Assembly: GCA_021432635.1 (NCBI GenBank)
Contig: MU270041.1
Location: 446,155 to 510,154, forward strand
DNA length: 64,000 nucleotides
Reading direction: 5' to 3'
Source of the DNA: Thozetella sp. PMI_491
Lineage: Eukaryota; Ascomycota; Sordariomycetes; Chaetosphaeriales; Chaetosphaeriaceae
A program made the position numbers and the translations under genes. Within the stretch, counting starts at the first letter, position 1, and each line of letters begins with the position of its first letter. Below the pieces are notes generated by a model, which was not told the DNA's origin, made no database searches, and was given only the letters and a program-made list of their open reading frames with translations. Positions 44,751 through 54,850 of the stretch are shown piece after piece.

Positions 44751-46586
44751 ATGGGTCCGGGACCGCGACAGCCCATTCTCCTGTACGGCTTCGACTGGGA
44801 TACCCAGAAGGAGCAGGACTTCGCCGCCACCGTCTGGGGGGCCGTGTTTCTGAGGCGCAAGTACACCGACGAGGATGAGGAAAGCTACCGACATCAACCC
44901 CCCAGCAAGCAGCTGGAAGTCAAGTACGGCAACAATGTGGCCACTCTGTTCATGGCCATGGTGCGCTTCGCCCCCTACCGCCAGAAAGCCGGCTTCTGGG
45001 AGGCCATCGGCCTGGGCTTCGGCGCCGGCAAGGAATATCTAATCGAGGCCGTCGACATCCTGGTGCGCGCCCGCCGGATCAGCCGCTACCGCCGGGCCAA
45101 GCATACGGCCGAGCTGCTTGACGTGGCGGACGAGTGGATTGACATCGTTGATGGGCGCCTTCCTGGCCCGACCTATGATCCCACTCTGGCCAACCCGGAC
45201 CGCCTCAAGGCAAGAGCTAGGGAGTTCTATGATGACATGGAACACCGCCCCCTCTTGAACATGGCGAGGATTCCCTACACTCTCGCCTCTCGTAAGAACC
45301 CTCTGCCACTGTCTATAACCGGTCGACCGCAGCGTCCGGGGACGCCGTCGACATCCGACTCTAGCATGCCTGGCGCCGGTGCCGTCCAAGGGATTGATCC
45401 CACCAGGATCTCGCGCCTCGAAGATTCCTCGCCGACCGGCAATTCTCTCGCTAGTCGCATTACCCGCAAGCGGTCGCTATCGCCGCTACCCGGGATACGT
45501 TCTGAGCATCCGTCCAAGCGACTACAGCTCAATGCCGCCACCCCTGACCGGGATGTGCTGGCCAACATTAAAGCGTCACCGCCGTCCCCGCCCACGGGTC
45601 CAAGGGGTATGGCCGATCCTACTTGGCCCTCGCCTCGGCGCACTTCCTCTCTTGGCGAGAAACAGCACGGTGCTTCGCCCCTTCCGCCGCCACGGCGTCA
45701 TTCCGACCAAGGAGCATCGTCTTCGGCCGACGCAACGGCCCAGCGAGTTCACGAGACGAAACCCCCTAGTGCGCCATCGGGCGTCGTTACCGATGAACTC
45801 CATCGAACAAAATTGCCGACCAATGGCGTTGATAGTGACAGTACAGGAGGAGTGAAGCAACTTGCGGAAACCAACCGCCTGCTGGGCTTGCTGTTGTCCA
45901 AACTCGATGGCAAGGCCAGCCAGGCGGGGGGCACCTCCGCTCCTAGGGACAATACCAACGGACAGCGTATAGCGGATGAGTTGCAGGACATCAAGGAAGA
46001 TGTCAATGCGCTCCTACGCACCCTGTCGGCCGTCTCAGAGAGCCATGCTACCCTAATTGACGGTGTGGCGCATATCGGAGAGAAAATGCCTATGCTCGTC
46101 AGCCGGCCGGACGGATCGAGCTCCTCTGCTGTAGAGCATCAGCCAGCCACCCAAGACAGGGATGACCTGCGGCAGCAGCAGAAGGAGCTGTTTGACGGAC
46201 TACTCAAACAGCAGAGCGAGCAGTTCGAGCAATTTGGGGCCAGGACCCGGGCCTTGATGAGGGACAGCGAGGGCGGTATGCAGCGCCATCTAGAACAGCT
46301 CGTGCAGGATGCCGTTAACAGGAGCGTTGAGCGGCCCTTGAGTGAGCTCAAGGAACACCTCACCGCCCAAGTAGCCGTGGCCCTAGAAAAGCCGGAGCCT
46401 AAAACTTGGGGGATGCAGCTCGCTATGCTGGAAGAGGACACTAAGCGCCACCTGTATCGCATCGACAAGTTCTATCGCAAACCTGGCTCGCAAAGCCTCC
46501 CGCATGTGGACGCTAACTTCATACCCGACCTGATGATGGCGATGCAAGACATTATTAGACGCGCCCAGGCGGGCCAGAATAACTAG
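44751..46586 (+). CDS. Unrecognised coiled-coil protein
   Basis: This intronless gene encodes 611 aa from the ATG at 44751. I do not recognise a named domain. Residues 1 to about 180 look globular and conserved in style (ILLYGFDWDTQKEQDFA, KYGNNVATLFMAMVRF, HTAELLDVADEWIDIV). About 185-360 is Pro/Ser/Arg-rich and probably disordered. From about 360 to the end, helical charged sequence such as LRQQQKELFDGLLKQQSEQF suggests coiled coil. A bipartite basic patch TRKRSLSPL precedes the middle part. No transposase, helicase or reverse-transcriptase motif is seen. The frame is long, uninterrupted and has normal fungal codon use, which supports a real gene. It may be lineage-restricted. The function is unknown. 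Confidence 0.7.
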   Translation: MGPGPRQPILLYGFDWDTQKEQDFAATVWGAVFLRRKYTDEDEESYRHQPPSKQLEVKYGNNVATLFMAMVRFAPYRQKAGFWEAIGLGFGAGKEYLIEAVDILVRARRISRYRRAKHTAELLDVADEWIDIVDGRLPGPTYDPTLANPDRLKARAREFYDDMEHRPLLNMARIPYTLASRKNPLPLSITGRPQRPGTPSTSDSSMPGAGAVQGIDPTRISRLEDSSPTGNSLASRITRKRSLSPLPGIRSEHPSKRLQLNAATPDRDVLANIKASPPSPPTGPRGMADPTWPSPRRTSSLGEKQHGASPLPPPRRHSDQGASSSADATAQRVHETKPPSAPSGVVTDELHRTKLPTNGVDSDSTGGVKQLAETNRLLGLLLSKLDGKASQAGGTSAPRDNTNGQRIADELQDIKEDVNALLRTLSAVSESHATLIDGVAHIGEKMPMLVSRPDGSSSSAVEHQPATQDRDDLRQQQKELFDGLLKQQSEQFEQFGARTRALMRDSEGGMQRHLEQLVQDAVNRSVERPLSELKEHLTAQVAVALEKPEPKTWGMQLAMLEEDTKRHLYRIDKFYRKPGSQSLPHVDANFIPDLMMAMQDIIRRAQAGQNN

Positions 46587-47559
46587 GCCGGCCTACCTGA
46601 GCCGGCCTAGCTATGCTATCTTCCGACAGTGGTTCGGGCGGAGAGTGGCTAGAAATGAGACATGTCTCTGCTAACCTTCCTAGCCAGTTCCCGAACCGAA
46701 CGAATCTTTCCCTAATGATAGACAAAGACATCTATCTGGGGAGGGGGGAGAACAAAATCTCAAACATGAGGATGGCATGGAAGAATCTACCAGTATTTCG
46801 CTGGTAATCGTCATGCTGCCTCCAGCTAGCAGTAGGCACTTGTACTGCCACAAATCTGGGAATATATGCTTGTCACCTTCTCTAACCGTCAAGCAACCCA
46901 AAACTACTTTTTTGGGCCGAAACACCTCGGCTACTCAATCGCCTGGAGCTGATTGACGTCGAGATGCCCTCCCTGTACTGGGCTGTTTCTTTCTGCCACC
47001 ATCAGTAGGCTCACTGGTCTCAGTGGCCTGGCTTGTTACCTTTGGCAACAGCGCAAAACAGCAGCGGAAAGTTGCGTCAAGCATAGATTTCTATGTAATT
47101 CACTAGCTCTCTCCTGCCGGCTGGGAGTTGGCGCCGTAGTAGCTCGCGGCAATGTAATTTTGTTTCTATCCACTCGGACAGCCACACTGGCTCTACGATC
47201 TTTCCTCACTTGGCGCAGGCTCAAGAAGCTCAAGTTCCACGTGCCTGTTTGTTGGTGCGACTGCTCCTCCCATCTTTACCTGTTTGAGGGGGGCGATCCC
47301 AGCGACCACAACCTCCCTGAAGTTGATTTTCAATCACCTCTTGTACAACCGTGTCTGCTCTGCCTAGTAGTAATGCCGTAATAAGCGAAAGTGCAGAAAA
47401 TACCGGCACTGTGGTAAACAACAAAAAAGGGGGTTGGAGCGAACCAACAGCAAGGGTTAGGGTTTCGTCTTACCTACACCTCCGCCTTCTCTCTTTGTCT
47501 CTTCTCCGCACCGGCAGTGTGTTTGCACCGGCAATGCTCCACGACCGTGATCCGGGACC
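46587..47559. other. Intergenic, 1 kb
   Basis: This separates two plus-strand genes. Frames such as 46953-47381 have no domain. CT-rich sequence at about 47480-47520 probably belongs to the hydrolase leader. Confidence 0.45.
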
Positions 47560-48610
47560 ATGGCTACCTATGAAACCGCCGAGGACCAGTTCGTCACCGT
47601 GGACGGCGTCCAGTATGCCTACCGCCGTGTCGGGCCCGCACGCGGCGTCCCGCTCGTGATGCTTATGCACTTCAGGTGGGGGCCCCTTCTCCCTTGCCTT
47701 CCGGCAGCGCCTTCAACTGCCGGAACCTGAAGCGTGCCGCTGATACCTCCGCGCAGAGGCACCATGGACCACTGGGACCCGGCGCTCATCAACGCCCTGG
47801 CCGTGCAACGCCCCGTGCTCCTGCTCGACAACGCCGGCGTGGGCCGCTCCGGCGGCGCCATCCCCAAGACGTTCGCCGGCTGGGCCGACAACGTCATCGC
47901 CGTGGCCTTGGCCCTCGGCATCGCCCAGGCCGACGTCATGGGCTTCTCCATGGGCGGCTGCGCCGCGCAGATGGTCGCCCTGCGCGGCCGGGGCCTCGTG
48001 CGCCGGCTCATCCTGGCCGGCACGACTCCCAGCATCGGCCCGGGCGTACGCCAGTTCCAGACCAAGGAGGAGCTCGCGGCGTTCGTGCAGCTGAACGCGG
48101 CCACGACGGACGAGGAGCACCGCACCGCCTTCCTGGCTTCCTTCTTCGCCCCGACGCCGGGGAGCCAGGCCGCCGGGGCGGAGGCGTGGCGGCGGATCCA
48201 GAACGGCCGGCCGGGACGGCGGAGGGTGCCCTATGTTGGTCCGGAAGGTGCCAAGAGGCAGGGGATCGCGTTCGCCAAGTTCATGGATCCGAAGCAGGCG
48301 GCAGACGCATCGTTTTCACGGCTGGAGGAAATCAAGATTCCCGTGCTGATTGCGAGCGGTGAGCGGCTGGCCACAATTCCCTCGCTTCTCTATCCTTGTG
48401 GTATTCTGACAGTCAAGTACAGGGAAACAAGACCTGCTCCTGTCAGAGGAGAACAATGTTCTGGTTTACAACAAGCTCAGCAACGCCTATTTGAATTTCT
48501 ACCCCGACTCGGGCCATGGATTCCTGTACCAATACGCCAATGAGTTTGCGACGCTGATTAATAACTTCCTGGACGGCCCGTTGCGGGATGGTCCGGAGAG
48601 TAAGCTGTAA
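47560..48610 (+). CDS. Alpha/beta hydrolase-fold enzyme
   Basis: Three exons (47560-47675, 47757-48358, 48423-48610) give 301 aa. The protein has the alpha/beta hydrolase layout. The oxyanion-hole segment lies around MLMHFRGTMDHWD, rebuilt across the first junction. PVLLLDNAGVGRSGG follows, then the nucleophile elbow VMGFSMGGCAAQM with Ser at the centre. The catalytic His is in YPDSGHGFLYQYANEF, and the acid is probably in the strand VLIASGKQDLLL. Relatives include carboxyl-ester hydrolases, haloperoxidase-like enzymes and lactonases; the substrate is unknown. There is no signal peptide, so a cytosolic enzyme is likely. The introns have donors GTGGGG (weak) and GTGAGC, a GCTGAT branch in the first, and GCAG and ACAG acceptors. 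The ATG at 47560 is followed directly by family-typical sequence. Confidence 0.88.
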
Positions 48611-49021
48611 TTTGGGCGGAAGGGAGGCACCGTCGCGTTGGACATTGGAGTAATATGCGAGACTATTTTGGTTTTTACAAGCTGCAAAGCAGCTTACCTA
48701 GCAAGGTGACGTCGGTGCATAGGAGCCGAGAATGACCGGCAACCGTGGGTTATACCAATTGCGGAGCTGCATGGGGCGGAGGAGGGAACCACAACGCCCT
48801 TGAGGCATGTTAGGGCCATGTATCTGTAGATTTGTAACTACCTGATTTGGATCTGCTGGAAAGGATGTCATCTCCTCGGTCTTCGTCTTCTGAAGTACCG
48901 CCTTCACTACACTGTGAATCTCGGCCCGCTACGAAGAAGCGTCCACATGCGAGCCGCTCCCTGTAGCTGGAGCCTGACAGAGGGTTAAGCTGCCAAGGAC
49001 ATACAAGGCCTTCCTTTCCTT
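48611..49021. other. Intergenic, 0.4 kb
   Basis: This is the 3' flank of the alpha/beta hydrolase gene. Nothing recognisable is seen beyond short frames. Confidence 0.4.
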
Positions 49022-49219
49022 CTATCCACGCGTGTCACGAAGCCAGATCATGATACTGCTCGGGTCCACCTCATCGTATTTTGACCCTCCCCACATGATT
49101 ACGCCCACCCTTTCCATCCAGCCCTTGGCCCTTGCGGCCTCTGCGCCAAACGGTCCCTGTATACCTTGCGCGAAGATCAGAGTGTCAGACAAATATAAGA
49201 AGCGCCATCGGTTTACGCG
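49022..49219 (-). pseudogene. Possible orphan C-terminal coding fragment
   Basis: A 65-codon minus-strand frame ends at TAG 49022-49024 and reads like protein: LYLSDTLIFAQGIQGPFGAE, then ARAKGWMERVGVIMWGGSKY, then DEVDPSSIMIWLRD. The residue mix is much more protein-like than the opposite strand. There is no ATG at its start. Upstream in frame is a stop at 49220-49222. It could be the last exon of a gene whose earlier exons I cannot place (an alternative acceptor TACAG falls inside, before GPFGAE) or a decayed remnant. I do not recognise the family. Confidence 0.3.
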
Positions 49220-49698
49220 CTAGATGTGAAAGCTGGAAGTAATGAAATAGGGCAGCCGAAGCTAGTGACAGATACGCCATTGTTTGGTATGATACTGATA
49301 TATAAGGAGATGTTTCCCGACAAGGATAGGGTAAGCAGTAAAAAAAGAGATAGATAAGAACGAGAACAAAACGAAGAGGGAAAAAAAAAGGGAGACAATA
49401 GGTGACTCGCAGGCCGAGAATGATAAATGTCCGGTTCGGTATGTCGTTGTCGAGGCGTTCTCCACGTGGAGGTTCCATCGTCATGGTATCATCGAGTGCT
49501 GATGCGAAGTCCCGTAGCCACATCCATACCTGGGTGTTTTGGCCCGTCCCCCTGGTCTTTGTTCCTTTGCCCTCCCTCCGTACCCGCCCGATTGATCTTT
49601 CTCTAACAAGTTTTTCTTTTTCTCTCGCCGTTTCCGTTCTCAAAACTCCGATCACAACAACCGTCTTCCTCATGATAGCCTCTCCTAGCTCGTGCTCA
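49220..49698. other. Intergenic, 0.48 kb (Opi1-like 3' flank)
   Basis: The plus strand is A-rich at about 49335-49400, including AAAAAAAAA near 49381-49389. In the minus orientation this is a T-rich 3' UTR or terminator region for the Opi1-like gene. No coding function is supported. Confidence 0.4.
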
Positions 49699-51816
49699 TC
49701 AGCCCATCTTGATATCGCCGTCGATGCTCACACCGGCCAGTGCGGCTGTAGGCGAAGGGGCGCCTCCCGCCCTTAGCGAATCCCTCTCTTCGCGCTTCTT
49801 CCTGCCCAATCGTTCGCACCACTCCTCGGCGCTCACGATTGTGCCATCAAGCACGCCGCTGACCTGGGCCATCATGTCGAGACCTTCTTTGGCTAGAACC
49901 AAGACTTTCTGGGCCCCTTCCTTGATCTCCTTCTCCTTCGCCTCTTCGTCCTGGCCCTGGACCTGAGCCGAAGAGTCCTGCATGGTTGCGATTCGGAATC
50001 TCTGCGGCAGGCTCGTCAGGTGGCGCTTGACAAGTTCCCTCGCGTTCTCCGGCAGCGCACCTCCAGCGTACTTCGATACCGTGTCGATGACGTCCCGCAA
50101 CGTCTTGAGGACTTCGATCTTGAGCAAATTGATGCGAGCTGCGACTTCGCTGCGGTTCTCTACTCCGCCTCCTTCCACGCTGCCATTTTGCTCCACACCA
50201 TGCATGAGCTCATCTTCACTCCCTGGCTTCTCGTACTGCTCCAATGTCGTTTTCAAGGTTGCGATCACCTTGGCAATGTGCTCGTTCGCCCACCTAAGCC
50301 ACTGCAAACAGTACTTGAGACTTCGTAGACTTTCCTCACTCATCGCAATGCTTAGCCCGGAGGTGGACATGATCAGCCGCTGCTGCCAGGCGGCTGAGCC
50401 GCTCGAGGTCGGGCGAGATGTGAGCTGCCCCTGTGCCTCAGCAGACTCGCTATAGGCTGGAGATCGAAGCTCATCATACGCAGGCAGCGTGTCAACTGTG
50501 CTCATAGATGTCCGCCGGTCCTTGGTGAATCCATAGACGTCCTGTTCTGAGCCAGGGGTGCGATCGGTTGTGTCCTGTGGGGCCGTTTTGTTCGACGCGG
50601 CCACTTTTCTTCGCTTATTTGAGACCCCATCGCCCGCCTCCAAATCCGACGACGACTTATGTCTCCTTCCACCACCCAGGAACCACCGAACACTGCCCTC
50701 CACACCCGTCACTCGGCCTACACTACCGACAGTGTTGGCAATTGGCGTCAGGTAACCTTCCACGTACTCCGCGCTAGACTTGAAGCGGGGCGAAAAGTTT
50801 TTGGAATTGTTGTACGCTGAAGTCGCGCCTTCTATCGTCGTGGCTAGAAGAGGGTGAGAGGTGGTGAGGAGAGACAGGAGAGGTTCTGGGTGTTGGTGCC
50901 CCATCGAGGCGCCATTCGGTGATGACGTAGGCAAAGGAGTGTTCCGGTTCGGAGGTGACGAGACGAAATCTGCCAATGTCAGTCCACGCAGGCCTTGCGT
51001 ACAATTTTCGCCGTCGGACAGAGGCGGAGACGAACCTGCTCGGAGATCGCCCAAGGCCTCTGCAGCCAGGCGCACGTCCGGGTCGTCCAGACTGACACTT
51101 CCTGCTCGACCGTCATAGTACCTGTCGGGCGATGCGGGGCCGACGGCGCCGCTGCCCGAGCCTGGGGCCGCCGCATCTATGTCCATCTTCTGAGGCGATT
51201 CAGCCGACTGCACATGGCTTGGGGTGTAGTAGGCTGTGAGAGGATTCAGGCTCGGCCAGTGGTTGGCGCCCGGCGGTGATGGCTCGCTGGGCTGGGGAGG
51301 GGGTGCCGAGTAGCGCTGCGGCTGCTGCCCTGTCACAGAGGACAAGGAAGGAAGGTGGGTGGTCCACTGCGTGCCAGGCCCGGTCTCGCCTGGCAGCTGG
51401 AGAGGCGCAAGCTCCGCCTTGGGGGCGTCGGGGAAGGTGAAGGAGGTGACGTCGTGCGACTGGGAGTAGGAGGGCGGCGAGTGCGGCAGTTGGGAATGCG
51501 ACGGGTAGGCCGTCTGAGCGTATGGGTATTGGTGCGACGACGCCGTTTTGGAGTGCAGAGGGAGCGAAGGGGCGTGGTGCGCAAAAGCCTGCGTCTGGTT
51601 AAAGACAAAGGGCTCCGAAGCCGACGGCGGGGCGTCAGGCTGGCGTCGTGACTCCGGCGCCACTAAACTCGAGTGCGGCACCTGCGCCGGGGCCGGGGCG
51701 AGGGCTGCGAGGGCTGCCAGAGAATTGGCGGTCGAGGCCTCGTCGTAAAGAAGTGCACTCTTCTCTTGGGCCGGCGAAATTGGTGGTGGCCGGGCTAGCA
51801 TGTGACTCTGCTCCAT
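49699..51816 (-). CDS. Opi1-family transcriptional regulator (ccg-8-like)
   Basis: This single-exon gene encodes 705 aa from the ATG at 51816 (MEQSHMLARPPPISPAQEKS). Open frame continues upstream without an ATG, so this start is the natural one. The N-terminal half is Pro/Ser/Gln-rich and probably disordered. The Opi1 domain (PF08618) is recognisable from about residue 330: LLSLLTTSHPLLATTIEGAT, then FSPRFKSSAEYVEGYLTPIA, then VEGSVRWFLGGGRR. A later helical part carries LKYCLQWLRWANEHIAKVI. In yeast Opi1 represses phospholipid-synthesis genes in response to inositol and phosphatidic acid; in Neurospora the homologue is clock-controlled gene 8 (ccg-8). KRRKVAAS after the domain is a likely nuclear signal. 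A 38-nt G homopolymer lies 345 bp upstream of its ATG. Confidence 0.9.
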   Translation of the reverse strand: MEQSHMLARPPPISPAQEKSALLYDEASTANSLAALAALAPAPAQVPHSSLVAPESRRQPDAPPSASEPFVFNQTQAFAHHAPSLPLHSKTASSHQYPYAQTAYPSHSQLPHSPPSYSQSHDVTSFTFPDAPKAELAPLQLPGETGPGTQWTTHLPSLSSVTGQQPQRYSAPPPQPSEPSPPGANHWPSLNPLTAYYTPSHVQSAESPQKMDIDAAAPGSGSGAVGPASPDRYYDGRAGSVSLDDPDVRLAAEALGDLRAGSSPPLSDGENCTQGLRGLTLADFVSSPPNRNTPLPTSSPNGASMGHQHPEPLLSLLTTSHPLLATTIEGATSAYNNSKNFSPRFKSSAEYVEGYLTPIANTVGSVGRVTGVEGSVRWFLGGGRRHKSSSDLEAGDGVSNKRRKVAASNKTAPQDTTDRTPGSEQDVYGFTKDRRTSMSTVDTLPAYDELRSPAYSESAEAQGQLTSRPTSSGSAAWQQRLIMSTSGLSIAMSEESLRSLKYCLQWLRWANEHIAKVIATLKTTLEQYEKPGSEDELMHGVEQNGSVEGGGVENRSEVAARINLLKIEVLKTLRDVIDTVSKYAGGALPENARELVKRHLTSLPQRFRIATMQDSSAQVQGQDEEAKEKEIKEGAQKVLVLAKEGLDMMAQVSGVLDGTIVSAEEWCERLGRKKREERDSLRAGGAPSPTAALAGVSIDGDIKMG

Positions 51817-52160
51817 TGTGCTAGCTCGTCTCCTGTTGGGCGGTGCCCACTCCGAGAGAGTCCGGCGTACGAAAGCGCTGAGGGGTGGGAGCCCGGAAGC
51901 CTCTACGCCAGCGTCATTGGCGCGAGGTTTTCCCGATATGCAAGTCAAAGTCGACGCTGAAGGTACCGAGACGCAGACGGTCGGGGCGGTCGAGCGCAAA
52001 CTCGAAGTCGGTCGGGTCGGACAGGATTATTTTGCTCAAGGACGAGCGAAGTGTAGGTGGGAGGAGACCAGGGCCCGAGAATCGATTGACACGGTCAGGT
52101 CAGGTCAGCCGAGAGAAGAGAAACGGGCGGTAATAAGAGATTGGGGGTTCTGGTCGGCCA

Positions 52161-52200
<40 letters not shown>

Positions 52201-54850
52201 CCCAGCTTGGAAGCGCAAGGAAAAGTGGGCGGCGCCCCTCTCGAGTCCAGTGATAGGGGACCTCTTGGGGGCGGTTGGGTCGCTGGGATCGGCAGGCTTC
52301 ACCTAGACACCGACGGCGTGCAGACGCTCGGATAGCATACCCAGGGTTCCGTTGACAATGCGGAGAGGGCGGGCAAGACGGGCTTTAACAGGGACAGCGG
52401 CGCAGGTCAGAGATCGACCAAAAGCCCTTCAGCCAGCAATTTTAATTCTGCTTGGTAACTTTGCAGGTAGTCCTGGGCCCCCTGCAACAGACAAAAACAG
52501 ACAAAAATGGGAGGACATGCTCTGGGGGGAAGGAGCGCCTCGTTATGCCGGAGCGCGAGGGCAGGGGACGGACGTCAGCGATCAACAGGCCAGAGTTGAT
52601 CACGAGCGCAACGCTGGCGGGCCTGGCTTGCCTGGTTCGATAGACCGCGTGCCGAAAGAGCCTGAAATTGGGGCCCCAAGGGGGACCGGCATTGGCGAGC
52701 CGGGACCGGACGAGCACGTGTCAAAGGGTGGGCATTCTCAGATGCGATTTTTGGCGCCTGCTTGTGTCATGGTTGGCCACCGGTTCATCCTCCGATCACA
52801 TGTGAAACCCGACTGGTGGGCAGGTTACTCCCCCCACCGCTTCCCCCCCCCCCAAAGTGGTAGGCTTTCTTTGCAGCTGACAAGGCTCTATGTCAAGGGA
52901 AGCCCCTCTTCCCGAGGGATCTTTGTGCAACTAGCACAAGCACAAGCCAGCCTCTCTCATCTTTTTGTATTGATTACCGCTTTATCGCCCCTCCCAATTC
53001 CCTGGCCCCCCCTTTTAGAGCACTTAGGGGGTGCCGGTCGAGAAGCCCGACGGAACAAATCCCATCCTATCCCATCCCACCCTCCACAGGAGATAACCAC
53101 GTTATGCTTACTCTATCTGCGTCTTCCTGCCTGTATTGAGGCCCACCTGGACTCAGTTTTTTTTAGTTTTTTTTTTTTACCTGGTGGAGGGGTGGAGGGG
53201 CGGAGGGGCGGAGGAACCGGGGGTAGGACACGGCGGCACATTTTCAGGGTCCAGGGACGGTGCGAGGTGGAGTAGGAGCAGCACGTAGCCGCCAACGTTG
53301 TCCCTGGTGTCTCCTTGATGACAGGAAGACTTTCCATGAAAATGTGTCGCAGGCAGAGAGAGTCGCGATTCGAGCTCTGTCATCCTACCAAAGATGGAAA
53401 AGAATTCTCGAACTTGAAGGCTGTTAAGGCTGTGCTCTCCCCAGCTCTAGCCCATCAAGGCAATGCACCTAGCTGGGAGAAACATGCCGAGATCTATCGT
53501 CCCATCAAAGCCCCATTCAAAAAAACACGGCGACACTTCGCTTAGCGGCCTCGTGATGCCATAACCCGGCCAGCTAGGGAAGCCCGAGTCGCCACTTACA
53601 CCACCTGAAGCACATGCGCCGGCAGACCGCAACCGGCAATAGATGCTCTGCTACATACCGGAGCGCCTGTTTAATCCGCCAGTCAACCGGCCGCGGCCAC
53701 AAAGAGTGCGGATACACCGGGTTTGCCAGTTGACCGAGAGGCCGTGCCCTTCACACACTTTCGGGGCCTACGCAGTAGTAGTCCATTTGACCCCATCGGC
53801 CCACCAGTTACCGAGCAGCCCACGACTCAAGCAGGACCCTTCTTGACCCCGTGGCAGCAATAGACGAGGAAGCGCCCGACGCATATCCTGTACTCGTTAT
53901 AGTGCGACATCCTTATAAGTGCCCACATGAAAAAGATCCCCGCAGCCCGGAGGAGGTGGGTGCAGCCTTATCATTGCGTGCATCCTCCGTCGGCTTTGGG
54001 GTTGGGTTTTGTACCCATGCTCCGGTAGATGCGTGCGCGGTCTTTCATCTATCTATAGCAACTACGCGAACGCAGAGCTCCGTGCAGTACTGGCAGCGGG
54101 GATAGAACAAGCATGGTTTCTGTGATGGTAGGTGCATCTACTCCGTCTATAGGTAGGTGCTCCTAAGCATGTGCGTGTCCGGCTCAGTCTTCTATGTAGC
54201 GAGAAGACAGGTAATTACATTCGCCACCTCCTCATGACTAGGCAGGAAAAGGAATATGGAATGAAGACTATGAAGTTGCTCAAGTGCACGCTTCAAATTT
54301 GGGTTTATGCACTGCGGTGAGAGTAAGGCTATCGGCCGAAGTGATACGGCCTAAAATCTGGGCCTTGAAGTGACCACTGGGCGGAGGAGGGTGTGCATCG
54401 TGAGGGGAGTGTGCTGTAACGTACTCTGCCTTCGGCTGCTGGCAAACGCCACTGACTCCCCGGGGTGGTGTTGCCCCGCGTTGAATACCTTAAATTTACA
54501 TAAGCAGCCAGGCAGAAGCTCTAGCTCTTGAAGGGCAGCTTATCGAGGAAGTGGGTCCAGTTTATCGGAGGTGGTCTGTGCTTTGACGATTGCTTCACCG
54601 GTGATCTGAGGTGTCCATTTGTCCGCCAAGAGAAGGCAGCCAAGAACGTCAACACCTACGCCGCCCGCTGCCGCTCTAGAATTTGCATCCCTAGCCCTTT
54701 CCCAGGCGCAAACTACTCGATTGATCTAGCCACGCCATCTCTGCTGATGAGATAGGTCCTCGGAGCGCGCACCACCGGCCTCGGCGCCCGTTCAACTTCG
54801 CAGTCCTGCCCCTCCTCCCAGTGCCCAACCCTCGGAGACATCCCTAGACC
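51817..54850. other. Divergent intergenic region, 3 kb
   Basis: This lies between the Opi1-like gene (-) and AP-1 mu (+). It includes the 38-nt G tract listed separately, a C run of 10 near 52845-52854, and T runs at about 53157-53180. A frame of 307 codons at 52352-53275 is low-complexity, has no domain and is not supported. No RNA gene is recognised. Confidence 0.45.
52161..52198 (+). repeat. 38-nt poly(G) tract
   Basis: An uninterrupted run of 38 G occurs on the plus strand (poly-C in the sense of the Opi1-like transcript), 345 bp upstream of that gene's ATG. Its true length is doubtful because such homopolymers are error-prone in sequencing and assembly. It could form G-quadruplex structure. 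Confidence 0.95.

Noticed and set aside
52352..53275. 307-codon open frame on the plus strand
   Set aside because: Low-complexity Gly/Pro/Arg-rich translation including homopolymer runs; looks like open GC-rich intergenic sequence.
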